A DNA stretch of 36,449 nt, taken from Chara braunii (Eukaryota; Streptophyta; Charophyceae; Charales; Characeae). The notes beneath the pieces are model-generated. The model saw nothing but the letters and a program-made list of their open reading frames with translations. It had not been told where the DNA came from and did not search any database. Location of the stretch: positions 81,056 through 117,504 of the forward strand of contig BFEA01000150.1 of the NCBI GenBank assembly GCA_003427395.1, in the 5' to 3' direction. Positions 1 to 9,819 of this stretch are shown here, in pieces (within the stretch, counting starts at the first letter, position 1; every line of letters starts with the position of its first letter). A program made the position numbers and the translations under genes.

Positions 1-1009
1 GATCTTCCTGCCCTCCCACTCTATCGCCTCCCATACGTCTCTGCGCCCCGCTTCCGACCATATCCCCGCCCCAATCCCGACCCCGTACCCCCTGCCACCT
101 CATCGCCACCCTACCGCTCCCTCCACCCACCTACTTTTCTCCGGCGCGCATGTGCACGACGGGACTAATGACGGGAGTGGCACATCCGATACAAGATAAT
201 GCAGGCGTCCTATGACAAGCTCAACGAGATCAGTAATCTCGTATGGAGCAACAAGGCAAAGCTCATCTGATTTTGATTACCAGTACGAATACAACTATAT
301 ATATAGCTCTAGACTTGGGGAGCCACCTGCAAGGGTGCCCACTACTGCTGATAACCCAACAGTACTTCCTGGGTCCCCGTAACGGTTGAGCGCGTGCCTC
401 CCCTTGGGGTTGTCGAGGCCATGGGGGGGGAGTGGCTCCGGGAGGGGCAGGCTCAGTTGAGAGTTGGCGCGTCCCTGCGGCACCACTGTGACTGTGGTGC
501 ATACTGCCTCCCGACGGTGGAGCTACAGGGAGGTGAAGCCTTGAGTGGGGGAGGGGGGACCCCTGCCGACATCATCATTGTCACGGCTTCTCTGCTTCGT
601 TGCGCGCATTTGATCCGGCGACCTCATCGTTCCACCGGGGGAACGATCGAGAAGACCCTTTAGGGGTATGATCAAGACCTTCCTCGACTAGGAGGAAGGA
701 CATCTATTGCTCCTGGTCGACCGGGAGCGCGGTATTGACAATCTCTACCTCTTACTAATTCCCTCCCTTCCTCCCGTCGATCTCGCTCAAAGATCCCATC
801 TTTTTCCTCTTCTTCTATCTCCTTTCCAACCCCCTTTTCTCGTCTCCACCCTCCCACCCAATTGGTCGCATCATCCAAAATTTCTACTACATATGACACG
901 TATCTTCCTTCTTTGTGCTTGCCTGTCAATGCCGTCCATTATGCCGTTCAGAATTTCAATCAAATTTGATAGGATTAATCTCCACCTTCTTTCCTCCCAA
1001 CGCCGTAAT
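1..1009. other. Leader or LTR-like sequence upstream of element 1; no supported gene
   Basis: No protein family is recognisable here on either strand. The first 195 bases are C-rich and open in one frame (a proline-rich tail ending at a stop near 196), which could be the end of something lying outside the window but shows no motif. A ten-base alternating TA run at 296-305 could act as a TATA box of an LTR promoter. The rest is mixed and GC-rich until about 900. I looked for a tRNA-complementary primer-binding site between here and gag and found none, so calling any part of this an LTR is inference only. Confidence 0.3.
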
Positions 1010-1745
1010 CAGAATTAAATTCGGCAGTCTTGTTTAAAAGTTATGCAAATTTCTATACTCTCTTGATTCTTTTCGTTAATTAATTTCAAAATTCAATTTC
1101 ATTCCAAAAATTCGTGAAATAAATTTTGGAATTTACTACAAAGAGTTCTTTCAATGTCGAACATTCCTTCTATTTTCTATCTCCCGTAAAATTCCGGAAT
1201 TCCTTCGTCGTTTTTGCACTTCCTTTGAAATTCCTTTGAAATTCATTTTAATCTTGAAACAAGTGAATCAATTTTATCCATTTGATCTAAGACAATCCTG
1301 GAATTCCTCTCAACTTACTTTATGCAGCTGTCACTAATTCTTTCTGAAATTTCATCGTAAATTCTTAATTTAGGAATTAGTTTTCTACTTTTATTTCAAA
1401 TTGATTTTGAAATGTTTTTAATTCCGAAAATACGTTGAGAAAGTTTCCATTTTATTTCAAAATTTTCTTATCAAATCATCTCTACATCTTTCATCACCTC
1501 CTCGAACTTTCAAAAATTTTACGAATGTTTTTGAAATTCCTTGAATTTTACTTCAATTTCTTCCAAATTCTGAAATTACGTCCAAATATTTTCGGAATTT
1601 TATTTTGAATTCGTGATTGTCTTATGCTTGCTCCTATCTAGACTCCACACTATTCTTAGAAATTTTCTCTCATTTTCTTCCCCGAATTGGAAATTTTTCT
1701 TTTTTTCCCTCACTCCGACTTTGAATTTTCTTGATTTAATTTTGA
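1010..1745 (+). other. AT-rich 5' leader of element 1, possibly an intron
   Basis: This stretch is strongly AT-rich and full of variants of AAATTC, GAATTC and AAATTTT, in sharp contrast to the C-rich gag-pol that follows. It has no convincing coding frame. It runs into a pyrimidine-rich stretch ending in CAG at 1786, which resembles a 3' splice site just inside the open gag frame. It may be the untranslated leader of the retrotransposon or a leader intron; the donor site is not identified. Confidence 0.35.
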
Positions 1746-3875
1746 AAGTTCGTCATACTTCATTTATACTCGCCTTCCTCTTGCAGTCCCTTACTCCTCT
1801 TTCTGCGTACCAACCTGGCTTCCCTCGATGTCCATCAGCTCGCACTCCAAAATCGTGCCCGAGACGCTCGTGCCGCAAACCGACTCGCTCGCTTTGACGC
1901 ATCGACTGCTGCCACTGAGCGTCCCCCCCGCCCCAGTTCCCCCTCCTCATCTTCTTCATCCCCTGACTCTATGCAGAGTACTGAGCTAGCGAGTCCCTCC
2001 CGCTCCATCAGTGAAGGCCTTGCGTTTCTAGCTCGTGACACCATGTCTAACCCGACAGAGAGTTTCACCCTTGCGCCCGCCAGTTCGGGCCCCACCACCC
2101 AGTCAGACCCGGTACTGGCACTCCTCCAACAGATGCAATTCAAAATCACGGCCCTCCATACCGACCTTTCATCCCTGTCGGTCCGTGTGTCACATTTGGA
2201 GCCCCGTACCAGCGCATCCTCCCCCCCACCCCCCTCATCTACATCTTTGTCAGCCTCCTCTTCTTCGGCAGGCGTCATCTACACACTTGCTTCTTCCACT
2301 GGCTGTATGTCCTCATCCCATCCCCACCCTTCCTCTGCAGCCATCTCTGCCTCTCAGGTATCTACCCCTGCACCTCCCTCCTCAGCACCCACGGCATCAT
2401 GTCCCGCCACCTCCTCGACGGTAGTCGCCACGGCACCTCCCTCATCACCCCCCCGCTTCTTCCCCCCTCCCCCCCCCCCCCCCACACCCAGGACACAGAA
2501 TGCCAAGCTCCAACGCCAGCTCACCGTGGCCCATGATCACATCCGCCTACTCCAAGGAGGTCAACCCCTACCTCCCCACCTCGCGACACAGCCTACCGCC
2601 CCTTTAATCTATCGACAGCATCAGACACAGACCGCTGCGATGCATTTCTCACTCCCACCACCAGCCACCACGATGTGTAAGGGACCATTGCCCCGGCGCC
2701 CCGCTCTTTCTAGTGGTTCTGCTGGTGCCACTAATTCTTTTGTCCTCTTGTCACAATCGGCTTTCCCTCTCCCTACTCATTATCAGCCACCAACGTATGT
2801 TCCACAGTTTCGACGGGATCACCTCCCACAGTTTGACGGCAAGGCCTCTGAGCTCCAGGGGTGGATCACTACTGCTGAGGAGCAGCTTCGCTACCATGGT
2901 GTCGCCATGGAACTGTGACCCGTTGAGATGTCCTCTCGCTTTACAGGTCGTGCAGCCTCCACCTGGCACGACTTCCTCGCCCTTCGCTTACAGCGCGGCG
3001 TACATGAGGGCATGTCTTATCCCGAGTTTCACGACTTCCTTCAGCAGTACTTTTCTCGCCCTGCGCCCACCCGTGACCCGATTACTCGCGTGGCTGAGAT
3101 CAGATGGCTTGGTGGCGACAATGCCTTAGGGTCATACATCACGGCATTTCACTGTGTACGCGCCCAAATTCCAGTTACAGCCATTCCCGAGGACACCATG
3201 ACCCAGCGATTCCGCGCAGGCCTACCTCAGTCATTCCAGTTGCAGATGATGGCGTATTCCATCTCCACCTTACCAGAGGCTTTCAACATAGCCCGGGCCA
3301 TTCATCTCACTTATGCCCCATTAGTTGGTCCCTCGCCTCAGCCCGCCGGTGGCCACCCTGATACTACTGCAGCCTCTCGCCCCTCTCAGCCTTGACAATC
3401 CTCCACATACCGTCGTGGCCATCGTAGAGGCTTTGGACGATTCCTCTCTCGTCTCTTGCACGCGCTGCTTTGTGACCCATCGAGCATTGATGACGGCACT
3501 GCCTCAGATTATTCGGCGAGTGACCCGGATCAGGGATCCGACCCTCAGTCCCCCACGGACGATGACACCTCTCCCCATGACGACCGTCTTGTCCGGGCCC
3601 TTTCTACCCTCTTTCGACGGCAGCCCTCTTCCTCCAGGGTTCGCTCTGCGGTTACTCAACTAACCCTCCCAGCAGGCTTTGTCTTCCCTCGCAGCCGCCT
3701 GACCATTGCCGAGATTGAGGACCTTCGCACACGAGGCATATGCACCCGCNGCCGCCTCGCCGGGCATACCTCCTCTACCTGCCCGTACGCAGACGCCCTC
3801 CAGAGTCACTTTGCACAGCAGGCTCGCCCTCAGGCTGTTCCCCCCGTCTCGACCTCCAGCTCCACAACCACCTAG
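1746..3875 (+). pseudogene. gag: Gag polyprotein of the chromovirus, two in-frame stops
   Basis: Gag forms the virus-like particle and packages element RNA. The frame is open from 1746, with its first ATG at 1971. Counting from that Met, residues 48-77 have coiled-coil character, about 100-200 are Ser/Pro-rich low complexity including a poly-C-encoded proline run, and about 275 onward matches the retrotransposon gag capsid domain (QFDG, TWHDFL, RFRAGLP). After a basic linker the frame ends in a CCHC zinc knuckle, ICTR-x-RLAGHTSSTC, in which the second Cys codon is the ambiguous NGC at 3750-3752. TGA codons at 2916-2918 and 3393-3395 interrupt one continuous frame, so the separate open stretches are pieces of a single gag. 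Homologous-looking sequence (NLASLDVHQLAL...) continues upstream of the first ATG, suggesting the true start is lost or spliced on. Confidence 0.88.
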
Positions 3876-5080
3876 CGGCAATCTCCTGCCCCGTTGACCC
3901 TCCCACAGTAGCAGGCATACCCGCCCGCGATTCTACTTTTGCGCCGCTTGCTACTCTTTCCGAGGACTCGGACCTGACTTCATCGTTGGTCACTTCTAGA
4001 GTTAGTGACCCACTCTCCAGTGCCTCCACTTCTTCGCCTAACGTCCCTCATGATCCTCCTCCTCCTCGTCCTCCTACTAGGCGTGCTCTGCGCACAGCAC
4101 GCTGCAGTGCTTCCCTCATTGCAGCCGAGGATATCATTGACTTCCTGGACCTTGAGTGTGTTAAGGTCCACCAGGAACGTCACCGCCTTAAAGAGCGCAC
4201 CCTGTCCGCAATGTCTCAGCGCCTACACAATCCCGATCGCACCTTACCGATTATTCCAGTGCGTCTCGGGACCTCTACTAGAGTGTATCGCGCACTTTGG
4301 GACTCTGGCTCTACTGACGACTTCATTCATCCTTGCGTAGTTAAGGAGGCATCTCTCTATACATCCGCCTACCCTTCCACTGTCACTGTCACGCTTGGCG
4401 ACAATCAGGCCAAATCGTTCGTCAATTCAGTGGTGCCTGATCTTCCATTCTCCTTCTCCTTGCGAATGCCCCACATCCTTCGCAAGGTCCCTCGTTTTCA
4501 TGACCAGTGGACCTTCGGAGTCATGGAAACCTTATATGACCTTGTTCTCGGCACTGCCTACTCCCATCAGTTCGTCCATACTGGCCCTGATTGGACCAAC
4601 AACGACCTCATCCTCGACGCCAAGGATGGGAAGCAATACCGTATTCCGTTGTTGGGCAAATCAGACTCTACATCCCCCTCTCCTGTCAATGTTGCCATCT
4701 TGACACCAACTCAATTCCACCACATCCTTCGTCAGTCTGATGTCGAACTCTACATTGTCGATATCACGGATCTCCTTGTTTGTAACTCTATGCATCAGGA
4801 CGCTGAGTTGATCGAGCTCGACCCACCACTTCCTGAGCCCCCCAAGCCTCCTGATCCTTCAGCCCCCTCATCCCCCTTCACCCCTGCTAGCTCATCTCAC
4901 CTTCTTGTATCTTGTACCACGGAGGCGCCATCAGTACCTATTCCCATACCGACTCCTTCCACCCCTGCCCCAGACGCCGCTGCAGCCGAGGAGTTTGACA
5001 ACCTCCTATCGACTTTGCCGCCTAGCGTTGCGGCTCTCCTTCGCGAGTTTCGCGATGTTTTTCATCCGACTCTCTTATAG
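3719..5080 (+). pseudogene. pol: Pol N-terminal part: linker and retroviral-type aspartic protease
   Basis: This frame overlaps the end of gag by about 157 bases and lies in the -1 frame relative to it. Its first 140 or so codons are low-complexity linker. The protease core follows: catalytic ALWDSGSTDDF with DSG at 4301-4309, the strand VTLGDNQAKSF, and DLVLGTAYSHQF as the second hydrophobic-Gly motif. Pepsin-like retroelement proteases of this kind dimerise and cut the Gag-Pol precursor. After a Pro-rich spacer the end of the frame (LLREFRDVFHPTL) is the typical lead-in to gypsy reverse transcriptase, but the frame stops at TAG 5078-5080. The continuation is in the +1 frame, so a small indel lies at about 5070-5090. 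The overlap with gag could be programmed -1 frameshifting or damage. Confidence 0.85.
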
Positions 5081-5804
5081 CATCATCCCTCCTATGCACG
5101 ATATCGAGCACCACATCCGTCTCGAATCTAACTACTGTATTCAGCATCGCGCCCCATATCGCCTATCGGTCCCCGAAACCCAGGAACTTAAACGCCAAAT
5201 TGACGAGCTGCTTCGTCAGGGCTTCATTAAACCGAGTACATCTCTATGGAGTGCACCTGTCCTCTTCGATCGTAAGAAGGACGGCACTCTCCGCCTCTGC
5301 CTCGATTACCGCGGTCTCAACGAGTATACGGTCAGAAACAGTTACCCTATGCCCCGTGCGGATGACCTGTTCGACCGCCTCTCCGACCACCACTTTTTCA
5401 CGAAGATCGATCTTCGTAGTGGATATCACCAGATCCGCGTAGCCAAGGAGGACCAGCCTAAGACCGCTTTCCGTTCTCGTTTTGGGCACTACGAGTTTAC
5501 CGTCATGCCTTTCGGTCTCCGTAATGCTCCTGCCACCTTCCAGACGGCTATAAACACGATGTTCCAAGACCTTCTTGAGGACTCGGTTCTAGTCTATATT
5601 GACGACATCATGGTCTACAGTCGTACCTTAGAGGAGCATCTGACCCACCTTCGCACTGTCCTCCAGCGATTACGCGACCATGGGTTTTATGCGAAGCTCT
5701 CCAAATGCCACTTCGCTCAACCCAAAGTCGACTTCCTTGGGCATCAGGTCTCCGAGCACGGACTCCACATGGACGACTCGAAGATTCAGACCATTGTCGA
5801 CTGA
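5060..5804 (+). pseudogene. pol: Pol: reverse transcriptase domain
   Basis: The reverse transcriptase copies element RNA into DNA in the particle. Visible motifs in order are IEHHIRLESN, the FIKPSTSLWSAPV block, RLCLDYRGLNEYT, FTKIDLRSGYHQIRV with a catalytic Asp, KTAFRSRFGHYEFTVMPFGL, and VLVYIDDIMVYS with the catalytic YIDD at 5595-5606, then the thumb-side block FLGHQVSEHGL. Spacing matches Ty3/gypsy RT and no catalytic residue is missing. The frame is interrupted by TGA at 5802-5804 in the conserved context IVD-stop-PTP, where related proteins have Trp, so a single G-to-A change (TGG to TGA) explains it. Upstream it joins the protease part across a frameshift. Confidence 0.95.
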
Positions 5805-6202
5805 CCCACTCCTACCTCTCTTCCTGCGTTGCGTAGATTCCTTGGGTTGACCAACTACTATGGTCACTTTCTTAAAAACTACGCCCAGTATTCTTCCCAG
5901 CTTACCCCTCTGAACCGCGGACGTCTACCTTTTCATTGGATCCCGACTCACGAGGATGCTTTTCGCTCTCTCAACCGACTTGTCACGTCAGCTCCTGTCT
6001 TACACTTACCCAACTACTCGCGTCCATTCATCGTCACTATCGACGCATCTGACTTCGCCATTGGAGCTGTTCTCTCCCAGATTTATCCAGCCCCCTCTAC
6101 TTCTCCCAATTCCACAGAGTCTCGCCTCCCTCGCATTCCTCGCTTCCCTCCTCCACCTCCAGCGACTGCGGCTCATCTTGCACCCATCGAGCCCACCCCC
6201 CC
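5805..6202 (+). pseudogene. pol: Pol: RT connection and first part of RNase H
   Basis: This continues the reverse transcriptase frame after the TGA. LRRFLGLTNYYGHFLKNYAQ is the conserved gypsy RT-RNase H connection. FIVTIDASDFAIGAVLSQ contains the first catalytic Asp of RNase H, which removes the RNA strand after reverse transcription. After AVLSQ the protein enters an unusual proline-rich stretch before the next RNase H strand. The frame is lost in the run of seven Cs at 6196-6202, where one missing base moves the continuation into the -1 frame. A homopolymer sequencing error or slippage are both possible causes. Confidence 0.9.
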
Positions 6203-6511
6203 GGGGCCCCACCCCCTTATATTCCTGACGTCGCTGATGATGGTACAGTCGAGTCTCGCGATAGAGAGTGTCCGGTTGCTTATCTATCTCGACAGCTACT
6301 TCCCGCTGAGCGTAACTACACTACCGACGAGCGTGAGGTCCTTGCGTTGGTCTACGCCGTTAAGAAGTGGCGTCATCATTGGCACGGTCATACTTTCACC
6401 GTTTTGATGGACAACTCTGTCCTCGCCGCCTTCCTGACGAAGCCTAAGCTCACTTCTCGTCAAGCTCGTTGGTGGCGTGACCTCTCGGAGTTCGACTTCG
6501 CCATCAAGTAG
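6203..6511 (+). pseudogene. pol: Pol: RNase H C-terminal part
   Basis: In the frame following the C-tract, PVAYLSRQLLPAERNYTTDERE carries the second catalytic acidic residue (Glu of TDERE). KKWRHHWHGHTFTVLMDNSVL carries the third acidic position, and LAAFLTKPKLTSRQARWW follows as in gypsy RNase H. The frame ends with TAG at 6509-6511 within the conserved context FAIK-stop-ISCESNRVADALSRR. The final Asp motif RVADALSRR therefore lies just beyond the stop, in the same frame. Related elements usually have Tyr at the stop position, so a point mutation is the likely cause. Confidence 0.9.
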
Positions 6512-7558
6512 ATTTCTTGTGAAAGCAATCGTGTTGCAGATGCCTTATCCCGCCGCCCCGACCTTCAGTGCGAGGATCGTCAGCTATCCGCCATCTCAAC
6601 TCCCACCATCAACCCTGCCTTTCTGGATGAGTATCGCGGCGCATACACCCAGTGCCCTCAGTTTCAGTCCATCTACGCTGACCTACAAGTTGGCAAATCC
6701 GTCCCTAACTTCCATCTTGATCCCTCTGGACTCCTATATTGGCTTGGTCGCCAAGGTACTCGTACTCCCCGCTTATGCGTGCCCTCTACTGGCCAGCTCC
6801 GTGTTCGGGCCGTCGTTGAGTGTCATGACCAGTGCGCCGCCGGTCATCTCGGTGTCTTCAAGACACTTGACCGCCTCTACCGCCATTACGACTGGGAGCA
6901 CCGCCGTCCCTTCACTAAGGAGTACGTTCGTACTTGTAGGATCTCCCAGGAGGCCAACATTCCCAACCACCCCCCCTATGGTCTTCTTCAGCCCTTACCC
7001 ATTCCTACTCAGCGTTGGACTTCTGTCTCCATGGACTTCAATGGTCCCCTTCGTCCCCCTACCCCACGAGGCCATGACGCCATCTTCGTCGTTGTCTGTC
7101 GGTTGACTAAGCATGCTCACTTCCTCCCATGCAAGTATGCTAGCTCAGCCAAAGACATCGCCTCCCTATACTTCAACCGTATNGCCATCCATCACGNTCT
7201 TCCCACTANCATCGTCTCTGATCGCGANCCCCGCTTNACTTCNCATTTCTGGCNTGNACTCCATGAGATCTATNGCTCCGAGCTCCGCCTCTCCTCCTCC
7301 TATCACCCCCTGTCAGATGGACAGACCGAGGTCACCAACAAAACTCTTGGGAGTATCCTCAAGAAGTTTGTTGAGAATGACTCTGATTGGGATCTGCATC
7401 TTGCTCACGCAGAGATTGCTTATAACCATGCTATTTCTCCTGCCACTAGCATGTCTCCCTACTACTGTGACTTGGGATACCATCCCCGTGTCCCATCTGA
7501 CCTTCTTCGTCCATCTCAGATCCATCCCAACACCAAATGCCCTGCCCTCGATGACTGA
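6512..7558 (+). pseudogene. pol: Pol: end of RNase H and integrase zinc and catalytic domains
   Basis: Integrase inserts element DNA into the host genome. After NRVADALSRRPD the N-terminal HHCC region shows His at 6824-6826 and 6845-6847 and Cys at 6935-6937. The partner Cys is replaced by Ser (TCC at 6944-6946, context TCRISQ where CxxCQ is usual). The catalytic core is complete: Asp in SMDFNGPL at 7034-7036, Asp in the SDR motif at 7220-7222, and Glu in DGQTEVTNKTL at 7328-7330. The second Asp and the Glu are separated by 35 residues, the classic D,D35E spacing. Nine isolated N bases lie in 7183-7274 inside the core but spare the three catalytic codons. The frame ends at TGA 7556-7558 through loss of one base. 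Confidence 0.93.
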
Positions 7559-8343
7559 TAAAGGAGATGGATGCCCTCCTTAGCAAGGCTCGCGAGAGCA
7601 TTGCTGGCTCCCAGACTCGCATGGCCACTCGCGCTAACCGCTCTCGCATCGACCATTCCTTCAAAGTTGGCGACGAGGTTTTTGTCGACGCACGTCACTT
7701 CCAGCCCGAAGCTGACACACTTCGGAAATTCAGACGTCGATATATTGGCCCATGCACCATTCTTGCACCTGCCGGACCCAATCATGACTGTCCGGTGAGC
7801 TTCAAATTGAAGCTCCCCGATTCCATGTATCGCGCTAACTTATATGATGTGTTCCATGTATCACTTTTGCGCCCCTTCAGACAGTCTCCCCCCGAGTTCC
7901 ATGGTCGACCTTACCCTCGCCCCTCCCCCATCATCATTGAGGGTCACGAGGAGTTTGTCGTCTCTGATATTGCGTCTCAGCGTATGACTGATGGTGAACC
8001 TCCCCGCCTCGAGTACCTCGTTCGATGGAAGGGTTTCCCTGACGAGGAGTCTACTTGGGAGCCTCTTGAGCACCTGAAGCATGCTATGACTTTTGTGCGT
8101 GCTTACGATCGTGCTCATCCTTTCCCTTCATCAGCCTCCCCTCCTACTTCTCGTCCTCCTACTACTGACCCTTCTATCTCTGCGACCACTAGCATTCCCC
8201 CTCCTCCATCGATGGGTCCTCGTGCTCCACCGGTACCCGCCTCAGGCCCTCTTTCCCCTGTGGATGTGGTTCCGCCTGTTGTTGCAGTTCATTCCTCTCA
8301 CCCTCAGCGTACCCATCGACTTCCTTCTCGTTATCTTGACTGA
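7559..8343 (+). pseudogene. pol: Pol: integrase C-terminus and chromodomain
   Basis: The reading frame resumes in the -1 frame directly after the TGA at 7556 and is open to the natural-looking end of pol at 8343. KVGDEVFVDARHFQ and RRYIGPCTILAPAGPN..FKLKLP form the integrase C-terminal GPY/F-type module, followed by VFHVSLLRPF. The chromodomain lies at about 7939-8109: EEFVVSDI, LEYLVRWKGFPDEESTWEP and a C-terminal helix, with the aromatic positions in VRWKGF and STWEP expected of a methyl-lysine cage. In chromoviruses this domain steers integration toward chromatin carrying particular histone marks. A Ser/Pro-rich tail of about 75 residues ends at TGA 8341-8343. This is the longest undamaged part of pol. 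Confidence 0.94.
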
Positions 8344-9700
8344 TCTATATCCCTTTTACCCTCTTTGTCTCTCACCATTCTTGGACATGTATGCAGCAGC
8401 TTCCGGTTTTGGCTTTTACATTCGGCTCCTACTTCGGCTTCTACATTCGGCTTCTACATTCGACTTTCGACGTCAGTGCCGCTCTTCAGTACCAGAGTAC
8501 CTGTCGCATTGTTCCGGACTTCTACTCGGTTCTTGCGGTACTCCTACTTCATCCAGGCTACTTCGGTTCGACTTCAGTCTCGACACTCATCAGTTGGACT
8601 ACTTCACTTTTTCAGCTACGGAGTTCCCATCGTTCCCACCTATCCACCACCCTCGAGCTTACCATTCAGTCGCATGATGACCCCTATTTTCCCTGTCTAT
8701 GTGGGTGTGTCCGCTCGCCGCCCTTCTGCCTTACCTTATGCTGTGCGCCCTCCTCAGGAGTACGTTTTCTTTGCTCGCGACTTCTGGCCACATGTCTATG
8801 TCGGCATAACCCTCTCTCCTCCCAGGCTCACCTTATGTGTGCTCCCTTGTGTGAGTGTTTTTCCCCCTTTTCAGATGGTGGTACCCGTTTGATGGTTTCC
8901 ATTGAGCCCGGTGTCGTGCTGTTACTCCCCCTCTAAGCCTGATGACCCCTTACCTGGTTGTGTGGGTGCCCCCTTGGAGTTTACTCTGAGAGCTGTACCT
9001 GCCGCCTTCCCACCCATTTCTACTTCTGCCATGCGACAAAGTCCCTTTCTCTTTTTTTCAGGTATTGTGCATTGTGTACAGGGCACGTGAGACTGTGCCA
9101 CATTGGTTTTCGACTTAGGACATCGGTTTAGTTATTCTTTGGCCTTTAGGGCCCTGGTGTTGATTTATATTCAGCCCCTTTGACTGAGGAGACATTTTTC
9201 TCTTTCTTGGCCGACACAAGTCAGACATTTTTTCTTTTTCTTGGCCGACACAGGTCAGACATTTTTCTCTTTCTTGGCCGACACAGGTCAGACATTTTTC
9301 TACTTTTTGGGTCGCCACAGACCAGACATTATGGTATAGATTAGGCTTGAGGCTTAGTTTGCATTGCATCCCTTTTCATGCATGGAGCCTGCTCTGCATT
9401 TAGGATTGGTCCTTTTGCCGTTCCTTTTGGGTTTTCGCTATTTCAGCGGATAGCGTGTTTGATGTATCGCTTGATCCATTCACAGGTCCGAGGATCGTGT
9501 AGCGGTACCCCTACGGCCCGGCAGTGAGGCCGGACCAGTTTCAGGCCGTCGGCCTGACCCTGTACCAAGTTATCCCGTACCTGGACCTAGGCCAGGATAT
9601 CACTTCGGCCTAGGCCCAGGGCGGGAGGTTCATTCATTCGGTTCGTTCATTCATTCATTGGGCCGGACTGGACCTTCATTAAGTTGCTGCTTCATGTGTG
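8344..9700 (+). other. 3' non-coding tail (UTR and possible 3' LTR) of element 1
   Basis: Directly downstream of the chromodomain stop, this region keeps the pyrimidine-rich composition of the element but has no recognisable protein. At about 8408-8465 there are three short imperfect repeats of a CTTCTACATTCGG-type motif. A 33-34-bp tandem array lies at 9191-9330, a stretch of short GGCC-rich inverted motifs at 9510-9620, and CATT repeats at 9640-9660. It could contain the polypurine tract and 3' LTR, but without a second LTR copy in the window I cannot place their edges. Confidence 0.4.
9191..9330 (+). repeat. 33-34-bp tandem repeat, four copies plus a partial
   Basis: Unit starts are visible at 9191, 9224, 9258, 9291 and 9325 (partial). 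The unit reads GACATTTTTCTCTTTCTT followed by GGCCGACACAGGTCA. The first three copies are nearly identical and the fourth is diverged. It sits in the tail of element 1, so it may be an internal LTR or UTR minisatellite. Confidence 0.9.
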
Positions 9701-9706
9701 TGTCCA

Positions 9707-9791
<85 letters not shown>

Positions 9792-9803
9792 TACACACAC
9801 ACC
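9707..9803 (+). repeat. Compound (TC)n-(AC)n microsatellite
   Basis: A TC run extends from about 9707 to 9770, broken once by TTT near 9721, and passes directly into an AC run from 9771 to 9803 with one AT interruption. The same compound order occurs again at 28339-28422. Confidence 0.97.
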
Positions 9804-9819
9804 GTCTCCGCACGTGCCC

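Larger units (their letters stand above)
1746..8343 (+). mobile_element. Ty3/gypsy chromovirus, internal coding region, degenerate
   Basis: The order gag, protease, reverse transcriptase, RNase H, integrase, chromodomain is diagnostic of a chromovirus of the Ty3/gypsy (Metaviridae) type. All major motifs are visible: a CCHC knuckle, protease DSG, RT YIDD, RNase H acidic residues, integrase D,D35E and a C-terminal chromodomain. The reading frame is broken by TGA at 2916, TGA at 3393, TGA at 5802 and TAG at 6509, and by frame changes near 3719-3875 (possibly natural), 5070-5090, the C-tract at 6196-6202, and 7556-7560. LTRs, primer-binding site and polypurine tract were not located, so the outer limits are open. 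This copy should be non-autonomous as it stands. Confidence 0.95.
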
